64,000 nucleotides of DNA from Imbricaverruca yamaguchii (lineage: Eukaryota > Arthropoda > Thecostraca > Neoverrucidae). The notes under the pieces were generated by a model. That model saw only the letters and a list, made by a program, of their open reading frames with translations. It ran no database searches and had not been told where the DNA came from. Of the stretch, positions 52,600 through 64,000 are shown piece by piece; position 1 is the stretch's first letter, and the number at the start of each line of letters is the position of its first letter. The position numbers and the translations under genes are program-made. The stretch lies in the NCBI GenBank assembly GCA_034440575.1, contig JAOTOL010001498.1:186001-250000 (forward strand), given 5' to 3'.

Positions 52600-53190
52600 A
52601 TCTCTGTTGTACCACGCGTGATCAGGGTTTGGTCCGGAGATCTCTGTTGTACCACGCGTGTTCAGGGTTTGGTCCGGATATCTCTGTTGTACCACGCGTG
52701 GTCAGGGTTTGGTCCGTAGATCTCTGTTGTACCACGCGTGGTCAGGGTTTGGTCTGGAGATCTCTGTTGTACCACGCGTGGTCAGGGTTTGGTCTGGAGA
52801 TCTCTGTTGTACCACGCATGGTCAGGGTTTGGTCCGGAGATCTCTGTTGTACCACGCGTGGTCAGGGTTTGGTCCGTAGATCTCTGTTGTACCACGCGTG
52901 GTCAGGGTTTGGTCTGGAGATCTCTGTTGTACCACGCGTGGTCAGGGTTTGGTCCGGAGATCTCTGTTGTGCCACGCGTGGTCAGGGTTTGGTATGGAGA
53001 TCTCTGTTGTACGACGTGTGGTGAGGGTTTGGTCCGTAGATCTCTGTTGCCGGAACTCGTGTGATCAGGGTTTGATTCGGAGATCTCTGTTAGGACGTGT
53101 GTGATCAGGGTTTCATCCGGAGGCCTCTGTTGGACCATGTGTGGCCAGGGTTTGGTTCAGATATCTTTGTGGAACCACACGGGATGAACG
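52600..53190. repeat. 40-bp minisatellite
   Basis: About 15 units of TTGGTCCGGAGATCTCTGTT plus GTACCACGCGTGGTCAGGGT. Each contains the palindromes CCACGCGTGG and AGATCT. Last units (after 53040) are degenerate. Confidence 0.95.
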
Positions 53191-53241
53191 TTTGGTCACA
53201 AGATCGGAACATTGCACCACGTGCGGTGGGAATTGGTCGTT

Positions 53242-53292
53242 GGGCGCTACATGACCGACGCAGTCGATGCGCCCATAAACTCCAATAACAAC
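53242..53292 (+). repeat. Dispersed repeat C
   Basis: GGGCGCTACATGACCGACG and CAGTCGATGCGCCCATAAAC, followed by TCCAATAACAAC. Confidence 0.7.
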
Positions 53293-54529
53293 AGGGTGGG
53301 AGTGCGACACTGCGTCTAGTGGGTACTCTTGCGGGGATCTGAACACCGCACTACATGTGGTGGGAATTGGTCAAGGTCGGAAGAGGATTGTAACGCTGCA
53401 TCACATGTGGTGGGAATTGGTCAGGGTCGGAATGCGACAGCGTGTCCAGTGGGCGCCGTCGCGAGGATCGGAACACCCTGCAACTGTAGACGATTTGCTT
53501 CTGCGATTTGTTATAGTTGAGTTTTCATTTGAAGACGTTGTCGCTTGCTCTCAGAAGTAATTGCTGGAGTAAAGTGCGGATGGCGAACAACCAATTCTGC
53601 GAAACTATGCAATCTGTTGATGTTGTTGCCTTGGCTACGCAAAACTGATACAGTGCATCGGTTCTCTGGCGTCAGCTCCGTGTTCCTGTTTCGTATGCAC
53701 CTGTGTGGTGGTATTCGAACGCAGTGCTGGACTTCTCAGTAAGACCGCTAATGGGTCGCTTCTTTCTAAGGAAAGAGGCGTGCGTTTAAACAAATGAAGG
53801 AATGTTATCGCAATTTCTGGTGTCAATACGCGCCTTGAGCCGCCAGTGCAGATTATCGGCCATTGAGTGTCAACATTGGCTGTCAGTTCAGATTACGATA
53901 TCAAGCGTAAGCGAGAGAGCCGGTGTGCAGTTTTACTCTCACTTCACCTGTCCATGGTGATGGTGGAAGGTCGGGGATCTATAACGTCAGCGGCGGTTGT
54001 GGTCTGCTCGACTTGGCTGCTGGTGTGGGGAACTTTACGCCGCTCGTGCCGACCTATGCGTAGACGTCGGCACCGACCTCACCAAGCTTTGTTGGAGAAG
54101 GGAGGCATCTGAAAGCTGGCTTTGGCACCGTTACGGGCGGTGGGTGATGCACCCGTGCCACGAGATGATAGCAACTCTAATTATATGCGGCTGTCGCACA
54201 TTAAAACACCTGGCATGCTTCACATTAAGTTGATGGATTTGCCAACGGCTGTAAAGAGTGGCGAATGTAATCCATGGAAAATACGATGATACATTGATAG
54301 AAAGAGTTGTAGAGGGAAGTCTGATGGTATCATCCGGTGGAGTTAAGTGGGCGAGGAGTTAGCTCTGCCGGATACGTTCATGGTAGTGCCATCATTTGCA
54401 ATAGCACAGGCCAACGGATTGTTCAGAGAGGACGCGACTGTTTCTGGACTGACCAGAACACCTGTGACTGACTATGCGAGGCTTGACCGCGGCTGGGAGA
54501 CCGGGGCTGTCTCGCTTGGACCGTGCAGC
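53293..54529. other. No gene seen
   Basis: Short direct repeats around ATGTGGTGGGAATTGGTCA at 53350-53430, otherwise unique. No coding exon recognised. Confidence 0.4.
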
Positions 54530-54692
54530 TCACCTGGCGACTGTGACTGTGACTGTGACTGTGACTGTGACTGTGACTGTGACTGGCCACGGGTGGGGGA
54601 CTGGGAACCGTCTCCTTCGGACTGGCTCACCTGGCGACTGTGACTGTGACTGTGACTGTGACTGTGACTGTGACTGTGACTGTGACTCTGGT
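54530..54692. repeat. (CTGTGA)n microsatellite
   Basis: Two blocks, about eight and ten copies of the hexamer, separated by about 60 bases. Translated shadows read DCDC or TVTV. Confidence 0.95.
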
Positions 54693-54699
54693 GGTGGTG

Positions 54700-54851
54700 G
54701 TGGTTGCGACTTTACGACGCACTCAGCAGCAGAGGCCATATGGCGTCGCCTGCCTCTCTCCCTGGCAGGAAGGGCGGGCGCCGCGGGGAATCGAACCCCG
54801 CACCTCTGGCTTGCCAGACGCTCAGCTCAACCACAAAGCTATCGACGCCCC
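54700..54851 (-). mobile_element. tRNA-derived SINE, family B, copy 2
   Basis: Minus strand: GATAGCTTTGTGGTTGAGC (A box) and GGGGTTCGATTCC (B box), then the shared body GCGACGCCATATGGCCTCTG and CTGCTGAGTGCGTCGTAAA, with a (CCA)n tail. Confidence 0.85.
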
Positions 54852-54889
54852 ATGTGGCTGTGACTGGACCTTGACATGGGCGGTGGACC

Positions 54890-55250
54890 GGGACGTCTCC
54901 CTCGGAAGGACTCGCCTGGTGACTGTGACCGGATGGTGAGGTCCAGCTGGACAGTCAGACGGACGTCACACCTGCCGCCCATGTACCTGTGGCTGACTAT
55001 CACTGAACATTGACACGGGCGTCTCCCTCGGAAGGACTCGCCTGGTGACTGTGACCGGATAGTGAGGTCCAGCTGGACAGTCGGACGGACGTCACACCTG
55101 CCGCCCATGTGGCTGTGACTGGACCTTGACACGGGCGGTGGGCCGGGGCGTCTCCCTCGGAAGGACTCACCTGGTGTGACTGTGACCGGATGGTGAGGTC
55201 CAGCTGGACAGTCGGACGGACGTCACACCTGCCGGTCACACCTGCCTCCC
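54890..55250. repeat. ~120-bp tandem repeat
   Basis: About three units with CTCGGAAGGACTCGCCTGG, GGTGAGGTCCAGCTGGACAG and CGGACGGACGTCACACCTGC. Confidence 0.9.
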
Positions 55251-56108
55251 ATGCACCACTAGAGCCACCGGCGCCGCTCGATCGACACAACCGCCTGCCA
55301 CACGGCTCTTGGCACGCGGCGCCGCTTCCTGGCCAACTGTTTTTGTAGCGGGGATTCAGACGAGAGGCCTCCAACTGCCTGCGGCCCAGTCCTGCCTCGT
55401 CACCTTCGTGTGTCTCGTCTCTTGTTACACTTCTGGCGTCACCATACATCCCCCAGTTCACTCTGGTTCCTTCCATTTTATGGTATGCACTAGAGTTCTC
55501 TCGTCTTTGAATTACTTCTCTTGTCCTCCTTGTATCATCTTGAGGCTGGCCCGTGCCTAGTGATGCTCCTGGAGGACGGCACGTTGTCCGTTTCTCGTCT
55601 CTCCTATTGTTTGCCGCCTGTGTGACGGATTTAAGCCTGGTTGATGTCCCAATCCTCGGTGCAGAACGCCAGCTGAGCCGGTGCTCCGAGCGACAGGTGT
55701 GAGCTCGGTGCCTGCCGGAGCCGGCCAGGTGGGTAGTGCACGATCAGCTGACGGGTCCGGGCGCGTCGGCCGTCGACGACGACGCGCTACCGCTGCACTG
55801 AGCGCTGGAACGAGTCGGCAAACGGTGCCGCCGCCGGTGTGCGAGCCTATTTCTGGACGGCCAGAAACAATGCGGCAGTCGGCTGGTCGGCCGCGGTGGC
55901 CAGTTGCCGGCGGGCTGCCGAGAGGTCAGGTCAGGCGGGCCGCCGGAGGGGCGCTCCGGGTGTGCCGACCGACGGCTGACGGTGGGCAGGTGTCGCGCGC
56001 CGCCACCGATCGTCTGGAACCGGCCGCCAGAAATACCCGACTGGAAGCGGCGCGCGCCAGCCGACCGTCAGCGCAGCGCGGCGCAGAGGGGTGCGTGTGG
56101 CGGCCGCG
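55251..56108. other. No gene certain; possible 5' region of the 56109 exon
   Basis: GC-rich from about 55680. The open frame leading into 56109 on the + strand shows no recognisable domain. Confidence 0.35.
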
Positions 56109-56561
56109 ATGTCGGACCGGCCGCGCGGCGCGAGCAGCGCGCACCGCGCGCCGGCCATCTTCGAGCCGCCGGCCGAGCGCGTCGCCGCCAGTCCCGACCG
56201 GCACACGCAGCTCGGTTTCGGCGCCATGGAGCGGCTGGCGCCCGTGTTGTACGTGCGCAGCTACCGCACGCTGCGGCGACGCATCGCCGAGAAGACGACC
56301 GGCCGGCCGTCGTGCCTGCTGGCGCGGCCCGACTACACGCCACGCCAGCATGCCGACGTGCGGCGCGCGCTGTCGCGTTCGCTGAGCCGGCCGCCGCCGC
56401 TGTTGGCCGGCAGTCGCGGCGTGACACCCTGCTCCGAGTCGCCGCGCACACCTGACCTGCCGCCCAGCACGCCCGAGCGGCAGCTGCGCGGCCGCAGTCC
56501 GGCCCGTCTGCTGCCGCTCTGGACACCCGCCGACATCACCGTCAGGGACGACCCGCTCGAC
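56109..56561 (+). CDS. Candidate first coding exon, Pro/Arg-rich protein
   Basis: ATG at 56109 (GCGATGT context). 151 codons to a strong donor GAC/GTGAGT at 56561/56562, phase 0: MSDRPRGASSAHRAPAIFEP, then GAMERLAPVLYVRSYRTLRR, then an Arg/Ser/Pro-rich region ending PADITVRDDPLD. Without splicing the frame runs through a repeat to a TGA at 56835-56837. No domain is recognised. Codon positions are strongly GC-biased on both strands, so chance cannot be excluded. Confidence 0.4.
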
Positions 56562-56584
56562 GTGAGTACCGTGCCGGTGTGGCA

Positions 56585-56750
56585 CCGGCCGCCGACTCTG
56601 GCCACCGAGACCGGCCGCCGCATACAACCCCGGGCCGACTCCACCCCCGCGGCCCCCCCCCGCCGCCCCCGGCCGCCGACTCTGGCCACCCAGACATACC
56701 CCCGGCCGCCGACTCTGGCCACCGAGACCGGCCGCCGCATACCCCGCGAC
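56585..56750. repeat. Tandem repeat just after the 56561 donor
   Basis: Three units of CGGCCGCCGACTCTGGCCAC plus CGAGACCGGCCGCCGCATAC, starting about 25 bases into the putative intron. A C18 run follows at 56765-56782. Confidence 0.85.
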
Positions 56751-57109
56751 ACTGGCCCCGAGACCCCCCCCCCCCCCCCCCCGGCCGCCCTGCCGCCGCG
56801 CCCCCCGGACAGCCTCAACCCACCCACTCTGCTCTGAACCAACTCCGATGCTCTCGCAGTGGCGACGAGTGTGGCGTCGAAGACTCGGTACACGTGTACT
56901 GTGCGAGTCGTCGATCGGCTGATGGCACGTGCCATGCATCATTCACATGACTGGAGGGAGTGATTGTGCTGTTCTATATTGCCCGAGGGCTGGTCGCGCA
57001 CGAGGGGCATATGGATAGCTTCCTAGGTGAAGTGGCCAACTGCCTTATGCCTACACTGGCTGGCTAGTTTTCCTGTACTGGAACCTAATTATCGTCGACA
57101 TCTCAGGCT

Positions 57110-57595
57110 TGGGAATGTTGATCGTCGCTTGGGCAAATGCTGAGCACGTGTCCCAGGTATGTCACCGGATGCGTCTCTAGTGGCAATTTAGCATTGCCCA
57201 ATTCTATCGGGCAATGCTGAGGACATTCCCAAGATATTTCTCTGGATGCGTCTCTGGTGACAGCTTATAATCGTCCAAGTCGCTTTGGCAAATGATGAGG
57301 CCATTCTTCAGGATTTGTCACTGGATGCGTTCCTGGTGGCAACTTATAATTGTCCTACTCGCTTGTGCAAATGCTGAACGCATGTCTCAGGTATATCACC
57401 GGATGCGGCCCTGGTGACAGTTTATACTTGCCTAATTCGCCTGGGCAAATGCTGAAGACATTCCTCGGATATGTCACCGAGTCCGTCTCTGATGACAATT
57501 TATAATTGTCCAACTCGCTTGGGCAAATGCTGAAGACATTTAACTGATATGTCACCGGGTGCGTTTATGGTGGCAATTTTTAATTGTCTAACAAG
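57110..57595. repeat. ~78-bp tandem repeat
   Basis: About six imperfect units: CGCTTGGGCAAATGCTGA, TATGTCACCGGATGCGTC, GGTGGCAATTTATAATTGTC. Confidence 0.85.
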
Positions 57596-58435
57596 CGCGG
57601 TGTGGATCTGTTGTGCTTCTGTAGACACTGAAGCTACATATTACGATTAAGCAAATTGCGCATTTGGCATGAGATGTAGCATTGTAGTCCGTAGGCTCTG
57701 AATCCTATAACTTCGGTCCTTAAACGATAACCATACTTCTACCGCGGGAGGAATTTCTCCAAACTTCTGCTCTAGACCACGCAGGTAAATGCAGTGTTTA
57801 CCGGCGCTTAGTGCAACCCTTTATCTATTCGGTGGTGTGAGTACATTTTGCCCACCATTAACCCCCCTGGTGGAGCAAAGAAGGTGAATGTTGGGGTGTT
57901 GCCGACTTACAGGTCTATTTTTCCGGGTTCCGAATGATAGCCGCTAACCAAATGACATTTTTTTAAACATATCGGCATAAATATCAAGCTGAGCTGACGA
58001 GCATCATGGTGTTATCAAATTTAGATTTCAAGGTCAATGTCAGGCGTAGGAGGCATGTGAGACAACACCTTTTCCCTACTCGAACGTAATTGTACCGTAA
58101 TTTCCAAACTCCCAATGACAAAGCGATGAAACCAAGACAAGTGGACTTTGAAAATGCGCTACCGACTGACCGAAAGGCAAGTTGTACCCCCGAACTTGGG
58201 TGTCGTCTGGATGTCATTTGAAAATGGATGCATTTTGAAGTGCGCTTTTAATGGTTGTGACTCTGCGATTGCTCTCGAAGTGGCACTTCCGGCCACCAAC
58301 CGCAGACGAGGAAATGGCCAGCTTGCGCGGTGATCGGAGCGCTCCGGAGCGATGTGACTGGCAGAGCTCCAAACAATGCCCGGTGATCTGAAATTTTCCG
58401 ACAGGCAGCAACTGAGACGAGTGTTGAAGTGGTTA
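57596..58435. other. No gene seen
   Basis: Unique sequence without recognised exons or repeats. Confidence 0.35.
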
Positions 58436-58439
58436 TCGT

Positions 58440-58715
58440 GCTGTCGTGGGCTGTCCCGTGTCCCGGACCGGCAGTAGGGGTGAAGGTTCCCGGGGTTATC
58501 GTTATCCCAAAACATGGCTGTCCCGGGTCCCAGACCGACAGTGGGGGTGAAGGTTCCCGGGGTTATCGTTATCACAAAACATGGCTGTCCCGGGTCCCGG
58601 ACCGGCAGTAGGGGTGAAGGTTCCCGGGGTTATCGTTATCCCAAAACATGGCTGTCCCGGGTCCCAGACCGACAGTGGGGGTGAAGGTTCCCGGGGTTAC
58701 CGCGCTGTCGTGGGA
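58440..58715. repeat. ~70-bp tandem repeat
   Basis: Four units: GGTGAAGGTTCCCGGGGTTA, TCGTTATCCCAAAACATGGC, TGTCCCGGGTCCCAGACCG. Confidence 0.9.
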
Positions 58716-59324
58716 TGTCCCGGGTCACCAGGTCGGCAGTGGGGTGAATATTCCCATGGTTACCGGTCTGCCGAGGGCTATCCGGGATTTCAGGCTGGCA
58801 GTGGAGGTGAAGGCTGTGGTGGCCGAGACGAACGGAAGCGGATGTGGGTGGTGGAATTCCGCCTCGTCTGTCGCCAGTTACGACCCGTGGCGTGTACACC
58901 GTCCCGACCCGAGCTGTGGCTGCGGCATCACTATGGCCGTGACGTCACGCCAGTCTGAGGAGCCGTCGTGCGGCTCACGCCAGCTGGGTGTGCTGACAGT
59001 GTGGCTCGATGGCTCGGCCGGCCTCCGGCCCGGTGGCGTTACCGGTGGCCGGACTGCGCTGCTCATGGCCCGCCGGTGTGGCTGCACTCGCGCCCACCTG
59101 GCGCCCCCCCCACACATTTGACACCCGACGCTCGAGTACGCAGCAGCCGGGCACGCTTGGCACGGCGTTCCCCAACATGGACGGACTCTGACGACACAAC
59201 TGACCCGGCCGGCGCATCGTCCGCGTGCCGGCGGCTCGAGTACTTTGAACTGGATCTTTTCTTCTCCGTGGGGAAAACTTGCAATGCCGACTCGGCGCGC
59301 TCTGCCGCCGACCTGCCCCGTCGG

Positions 59325-59745
59325 CTGTTCGCTCAGTGCACCCCGACCTGCCCCGCCGGTTGTACCAGTCAATGTACCCGGACCTGCCCCGCCGGTTGTA
59401 CCCGTCAGTGTACCCGGACCTGCCCCGCCGGTTGTACCCGTCAGTGTACCCGGACCTGCCCCGCCGGTTGTACCCGTCAGGGTACCCGGACCTGCCCCGC
59501 CGGTTGTACCCGTCAGTGTACCCAGATCTGCTCCGCCGGTTGTACCCGCCAGTGTACCCCGACCTGCCCCGCCGGCTGTTCGGTCAGTGTACCCGGACCT
59601 GCCCCGCCGGTTGTACCCGTCAGTGTACCCGGACCTGCCCCGCCGGTTGTACCCGTCAGTGTACCCGGACCTGCCCCGCCGGTTGCACCAGTCAGTGTAC
59701 CCGGACCTGCCCCGCCGGCTGTGCGGCCACTGTACCCCAACTTTC
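59325..59745. repeat. 36-bp minisatellite
   Basis: About 11 units of CGGACCTGCCCCGCCGGTTG plus TACCCGTCAGTGTACC. Length divisible by three keeps several frames open. Confidence 0.95.
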
Positions 59746-60109
59746 GTCCTCCCACGACCCATTTTCGTCACCATGCCGGCGCGGCAGGTAGCTGCTCCAG
59801 AGACCCCGTGTCGGACCCTCCAGAGGCGGGGAGGTGGGCTGGTGAGTAGCCAGCGCTGGACACTGGCCGGCGGATCGGAGGCCTGTCGGTGGACAGGCTC
59901 GACATTTGCCTGTCGACAGGCCACTAGCCAGGGACCGGTGGTCTGTCGGTGGACAGGATCAAGCGGCCAGCGCCGCGACGCCTGCAGAAAGGCACTGCCT
60001 TTTACATACCTGGTCTGTCGGCCATACCGGCTCCCTTGTAGGCTGTGCGTGGCTGCCCGCTGTGTACGTTGCAGATCATATTGGATTGCCCGCGGTGGCG
60101 CTGTGGACG

Positions 60110-61195
60110 CTGTGTTGTGGCGCCCGCTGGGGCGCTATGATCCCTATTGGGTGTCCCGGTGTGCCACTGTGTTGTGGCGCCCGCTGGGGCGCTATGATCC
60201 CTATTGGGTGTCCCGGTGTGCCACTGTGTTGTGGCGCCCATTGTGCCGCTATGATCCCTATTGGGTGTCCCGGTGTGCCACTGTGTTGTGGCGCCCACTG
60301 GGGCGCTATGATCCCTATTGGGTGTCCCGGTGTGCCACTGTGTTGTGGCGCCCACTGGGGCGCTATGATCCCTATTGGGTGTCCCGGTGTGCCACGTGCT
60401 GTGGGCGCCCACTGGGGCGCTATGATCCCTATTGGGTGTCCTGGTGTGCCACTGTGTTGTGGCGCCCACTGGGGCACTATGATCCCTATTGGGTGTCCCG
60501 GTGTGCCACTGTGTTGTGGCGCCCACTGGGGCGCTATGATCCCTATTGGGTGTCCCGGTGTGCCACTGTGTTGTGGCGCCCACTGGGGCGCTATGATCCC
60601 TATTGGGTGTCCCGGTGTGCCACTGTGTTGTGGCGCCCACTGGGGCGCTATGATCCCTATTGGGTGTCCCGGTGTGCCACTGTGTTGTGGCGCCCGCTGG
60701 GGCGCTATGATCCCTATTGGGTGTCCCGGTGTGCCACTGTGTTGTGGCGCCCACTGGGGAGCTATGGTCCTTACTGGGTGTCCCGGTGTGCCACTGTGTT
60801 GTGGCGCCCATTGTGCCGCTATGATCCCTATTGGGTGTCCCGGTGTGCCACTGTGTTGTGGCGCCCACTGGGGCGCTATGATCCCTATTGGGTGTCCTGG
60901 TGTGCCACTGTGTTGTGGCGCCCATTGTGCCGCTATGATCCCTATTGGGTGTCCCGGTGTGCCACTGTGTTGTGGCGCCCGCTGGGGAGCTATGGTCCTT
61001 ACTGGGTGTCCCGGTGTGCCACTGTGTTGTGGCGCCCACTGGGGCGCTATGATCCCTATTGGGTGTCCCGGTGTGCCACTGTGTTGTGGTGCCCGCTGGG
61101 GCACTATGATCCCTACTGGGTGTCCCGGTGTGCCACTGTGTTGCGGCGTCCGCTGGGGCGCTATGATCCCTATTGGGTTTCCCGGTGTGCCGCTA
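60110..61195. repeat. 57-bp minisatellite, about 19 units
   Basis: Unit GGCGCTATGATCCCTATTGG, GTGTCCCGGTGTGCCACTGT, GTTGTGGCGCCCACTGG. Variants (TTGTGCCGC, GGGGAGCTATGGTCC) occur in an interspersed pattern. On + one frame reads RYDPYWVSRCATVLWRPLG. Other frames on both strands are open too. Confidence 0.95.
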
Positions 61196-61544
61196 TGTGG
61201 GGCTGCCCGGGCTATCCGCTAGGGTTTGAAAAAGGCGGTGTCCTGGATTTACGTTATCGAGAGCATGACGCCCTCAACAAATATAATTCCTTCTTTTTCT
61301 CGCTAGAAGGTTGAAAGTTACAAAAAACGAAATAGTGCAATTGTATTGCCGTTTGGCAAAAATGTCCATACGTATAAGTTCCCAAACCCAATCTTTCATT
61401 CCAGTAATGATACTGTGTTGTTATGGAAGAAAGCCCGGGCCACATCTTACGTTCTTCGATTTGTTTTCTATCACTTACAAATCCTAATGCCATTATTCCT
61501 TGATCATTTTTGTTTGTTATTTTTTAATGTAAATTTTGCCCGAA

Positions 61545-61852
61545 TTCTTCCTCGATGACCTTATGGGCAACGTGTCCGTTGACAAGCAGAGGTTGTTGCG
61601 TAAACTCTGGCCCAACCACCCAATCCATGAATTCCAGCCAGTAAAATGTCTGATTTTTACCGAGAGTTTGACGTGCCGTCAATGCACCGACATGGCCGTC
61701 CCGGTAGCTCGTCCCCGGCCTTATCGGGTCAGTTGCCAACTGACCCTCCCAGCCGGGGGCTAAATGCGAGCGTGCGAAGCAACTCGAACCCTGTCTTGCC
61801 AGGGCAGAGGAGACCAGTGCAGGGCAGCGCTCTGCCCAACTGAGCTACCGGA
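61545..61852 (-). mobile_element. tRNA-derived SINE, family A, copy 3
   Basis: Minus-strand head: TAGCTCAGTTGGGCAGAGCG and GGTTCGAGTTGC. The body aligns with copies 1 and 2 over about 300 bp but is more diverged, and the poly(A) tail is not visible. Confidence 0.8.
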
Positions 61853-62570
61853 TTGGTCAGTGCTCCAGCCAACTGAACTTTTATTATGCACCTTTACCCT
61901 TGATTAGATGCCTACTGCTATGTCCAGAGCTACAAAAGAGACTTCGTAATATCTAAGACAAAAAGAAGAGAAAATGATGAATTTTATGGCCCGAATAGTA
62001 TCCTAATCTGAACCAGGATTCAACACTTATGCAAACTTCAGGGATTCTTTGTGGGGTTTATTGGTGGTACTCTGTATGGGATTGTCTGATGGCATTCTGT
62101 ATGCAACTGACTGCCGAGACTATGAATGGAGTTGTCCGGCGGACTCTGTATGGGGCTGACTACAGGGACCCTGTATGGAATTGTTCGGCGATACTCTATA
62201 GGGCTGCCCAGTGTGACTTCATTGGGATCCCCGCTGGTTCCTCTGTGAGGCCACCCGGTGGATCCTGTATGACGATACCCGGTGGATCCTGTATGAGGAT
62301 ACCCGGTGGATCCTGCATTTGGCTGCCCAGTGAAGCCCTGTGGATGGTGCTGCCCGGTGGCACCGTGGCACCGATCCGGAGCCAAATTCGGTCAGCGACA
62401 GCTGCGGGGCCGCCTCTCGGCTGTCGTCACCGTGACCCCTGACCTCTCCGACCTCAGTGACAGGCGGCCGGGCAGGTGTAGGGATGTGGGGATGTGGAAG
62501 GGAAGGGGACGTCGCCTTGTGCCTCTGAGCTGTCACGAGCCAGCTCCTAACTACCTGAGCTATCAGCGGC
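61853..62570. other. No gene seen
   Basis: Short direct repeats ACCCGGTGGATCCTGTATGA at 62245-62315. No exon recognised. Confidence 0.35.
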
Positions 62571-62571
62571 G

Positions 62572-62850
62572 CGACCGTGAACGGGCAGCCGGCCGGCCAC
62601 ACGTGACCCACCGGGCAGTGGTCGGGTGCCGGATGTTAGTGTGCCGCGGCGGCCGAGATGGTCCGGTCTCCCGGCGCGTGTGAGTCAGCTCGTGTAACGG
62701 CGACCGGCGACCGGCGACCGTGAACGGGCAGCCGGCCGGCCACACGTGACCCACCGGGCAGTGGTCGGGTGCCGGATGTTAGTGTGCCGCGGCGGCCGAG
62801 ATGGTCCGGTCTCCCGGCGCGTGTGAGTCAGCCCGTGTAACGGCGACCGG
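62572..62850. repeat. 142-bp direct duplication
   Basis: GTGAACGGGCAGCCGGCCGG through GTGTGAGTCAGC and CGTGTAACGGCGACC occurs at about 62577 and again about 142 bases later, nearly identical. Confidence 0.9.
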
Positions 62851-63685
62851 CGACCGGCGACCGGCCGGCTGCCGGCTGTCGGCTGCCGGCTGCCGGCTGC
62901 GACCCGGCCCGGCCAGACCCAGTGCCGCTCAGCTGATATACCGCTCAGCTGATATACCGCCGCCCGGCCGCTTGGAGGGCGGCCAACGGCGCCGGCCGGG
63001 AGCAACCACTTCCTCTCGCCGCGCCCGCGCCCGCGCCCGCCACCAGCCGCCCGCCGCCTCCGGCGCCGCGCTCTCACACTCGCACCGAGGCGCGGCCCGC
63101 TGATGGCCGGTGACGTCATCAGGCTCCGGCGCGGTGACCTCACTGTCACGTATGGCAGATGCAGGCGGACCGGTCTTCACGGGTGAGCGTGCGGACGCAT
63201 GCTGCTTGTGTATTGCTTCCATGTTAACTGAGCTATTAGCGTTTGTACGCAGTGCATCCACCCGACTCAGATAAATTATAGCGTTAGTCTTTGATGTGAT
63301 GCGTAAGCTGGTGGGAACCAGAGGGCTAAGATTTAGCTCGTATCGTAGCAACTTTAGCATCTATCCTTCGTGGCGTCGTTCTTCTCCAACCGGAAGACGA
63401 AATGGGAGGATGCGTCGAACTAAGCCAGACCTTAGCCGGAGGTCCTAATTTTTAAGTCTGCATCCACCCCGCGTCTCGCGTCCCAGCACGGCCATCTCAG
63501 CATAACGTGCATCTCACCTCGATCACGACCGTTGGCACCGTTAATTACATGGCACGCGCCTGCGTCGTCCTCTTGACACCAAGCACATCTTCATTGTAAA
63601 AGTCAGAGTAGACGAGCGTGCGGGATGTAGTTGGCCGGTGCGTAGCGAGGATAGTCGACGACCACCGCTGGTGGGTTAATGGCTA
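62851..63685. other. GC-rich then unique sequence, no certain gene
   Basis: A duplicated GCTCAGCTGATATACCGC lies at 62927-62962. It could be a promoter region, but no exon is recognised. Confidence 0.35.
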
Positions 63686-63689
63686 GGTA

Positions 63690-64000
63690 ATGGCTGGTGA
63701 TCGAACTTTAATGACTGGAGAGGGGCTGCTGTGTGGTCCGTTATTGACCTGTGGTCGGCGGTCGGTGGTCAGTGTTGGGTGGCTCGTGGTCAACGGTCGG
63801 TGGCTGAATCGGCGATCGGCGGTTGAGTGGCTGGTGGCCGATAGTCGGTGATCTAGCCAGTGGTCGATGGTCGGTAGTCGGTGATCTAGCCAGTGGTCGA
63901 TGGTCGGTAGTCGGTGGTCGGTAGGCAGTGGGCTGTGGTCGATGATGGGTAGCCGGTGGTCGGTAGTCAATGGTCGATGTTCGATCGTGCGGTGGCCGGT
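63690..64000. repeat. Degenerate GGTCGGTAGTCGGTGAT-type repeats
   Basis: Imperfect 7-mers (GGTCGGT, GGTCGAT) and a 32-36-bp higher-order unit (GATCTAGCCAGTGGTCGATG, twice). Continues past the window edge. Confidence 0.75.

Noticed and set aside
59063..59284. Possible basic, NLS-like exon on the minus strand (KRSSSKYSSRRH)
   Set aside because: No convincing acceptor and an equally open + strand frame; support too thin to call.
59245..61314. A 689-codon open frame on +
   Set aside because: It is made almost wholly of 36-bp and 57-bp tandem repeats whose lengths are divisible by three. Other frames are open as well, and no domain or splice context is present.

Overview
The window is animal nuclear DNA. 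It has spliced genes with GT-AG introns, a poly(A) signal, tRNA-derived SINEs, a CR1-like LINE and very many minisatellites. PARG and PTIP-like exons, GC-rich coding sequence and an LDL-receptor class A secreted protein suggest an arthropod, plausibly a crustacean. The species cannot be fixed from the sequence alone.

Layout: 388-3030 holds the last two coding exons and 3' end of a PAXIP1/PTIP-like BRCT gene (+). 3363-4267 is an inverted-repeat element with a LINE fragment in its loop. 5106-7070 is a 14-module LDLa secreted protein (-). 11237-11548 is a terminal exon ending in a PCNA-interacting (PIP) box (-). 13533-13883 is a signal-peptide exon (-). 15845-15963 is an unidentified internal exon (-). 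16891-22142 is a DNA transposon with long terminal inverted repeats (about 500 bp) and a decayed spliced transposase of an unnamed family. 22961-31965 (possibly to 32580) is a nearly complete PARG gene (-) with exons whose phases all agree. About 32690-49700 is an AT-rich block, CpG-poor over most of its length, with a foldback family, a full-length CR1-like LINE (41311-46240) and a second, smaller transposon of the same family as the one at 16.9-22.1 kb. 50-64 kb is GC-rich again, with two candidate first exons (51065-51172, 56109-56561) and long tandem arrays.

Main observations: (1) several minisatellites are built from, or start next to, exon-intron or stop-codon boundaries, so they multiply splice donors, acceptors or stop codons (PTIP donor, PARG acceptors, the 15.9-kb acceptor, the LDLa stop). 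(2) Two TIR elements carry the same transposase-like protein, linking a recurrent uncharacterised protein family to a DNA transposon. (3) The intact LINE has a perfect X-XXY-YYZ slippery heptamer directly before the ORF1 stop, with ORF2 open in the -1 frame and no nearby AUG.

There is no operon logic here; neighbouring genes are independent units. PTIP, PARG and the PIP-box protein all belong to DNA-damage or replication biology, but their proximity is probably chance.
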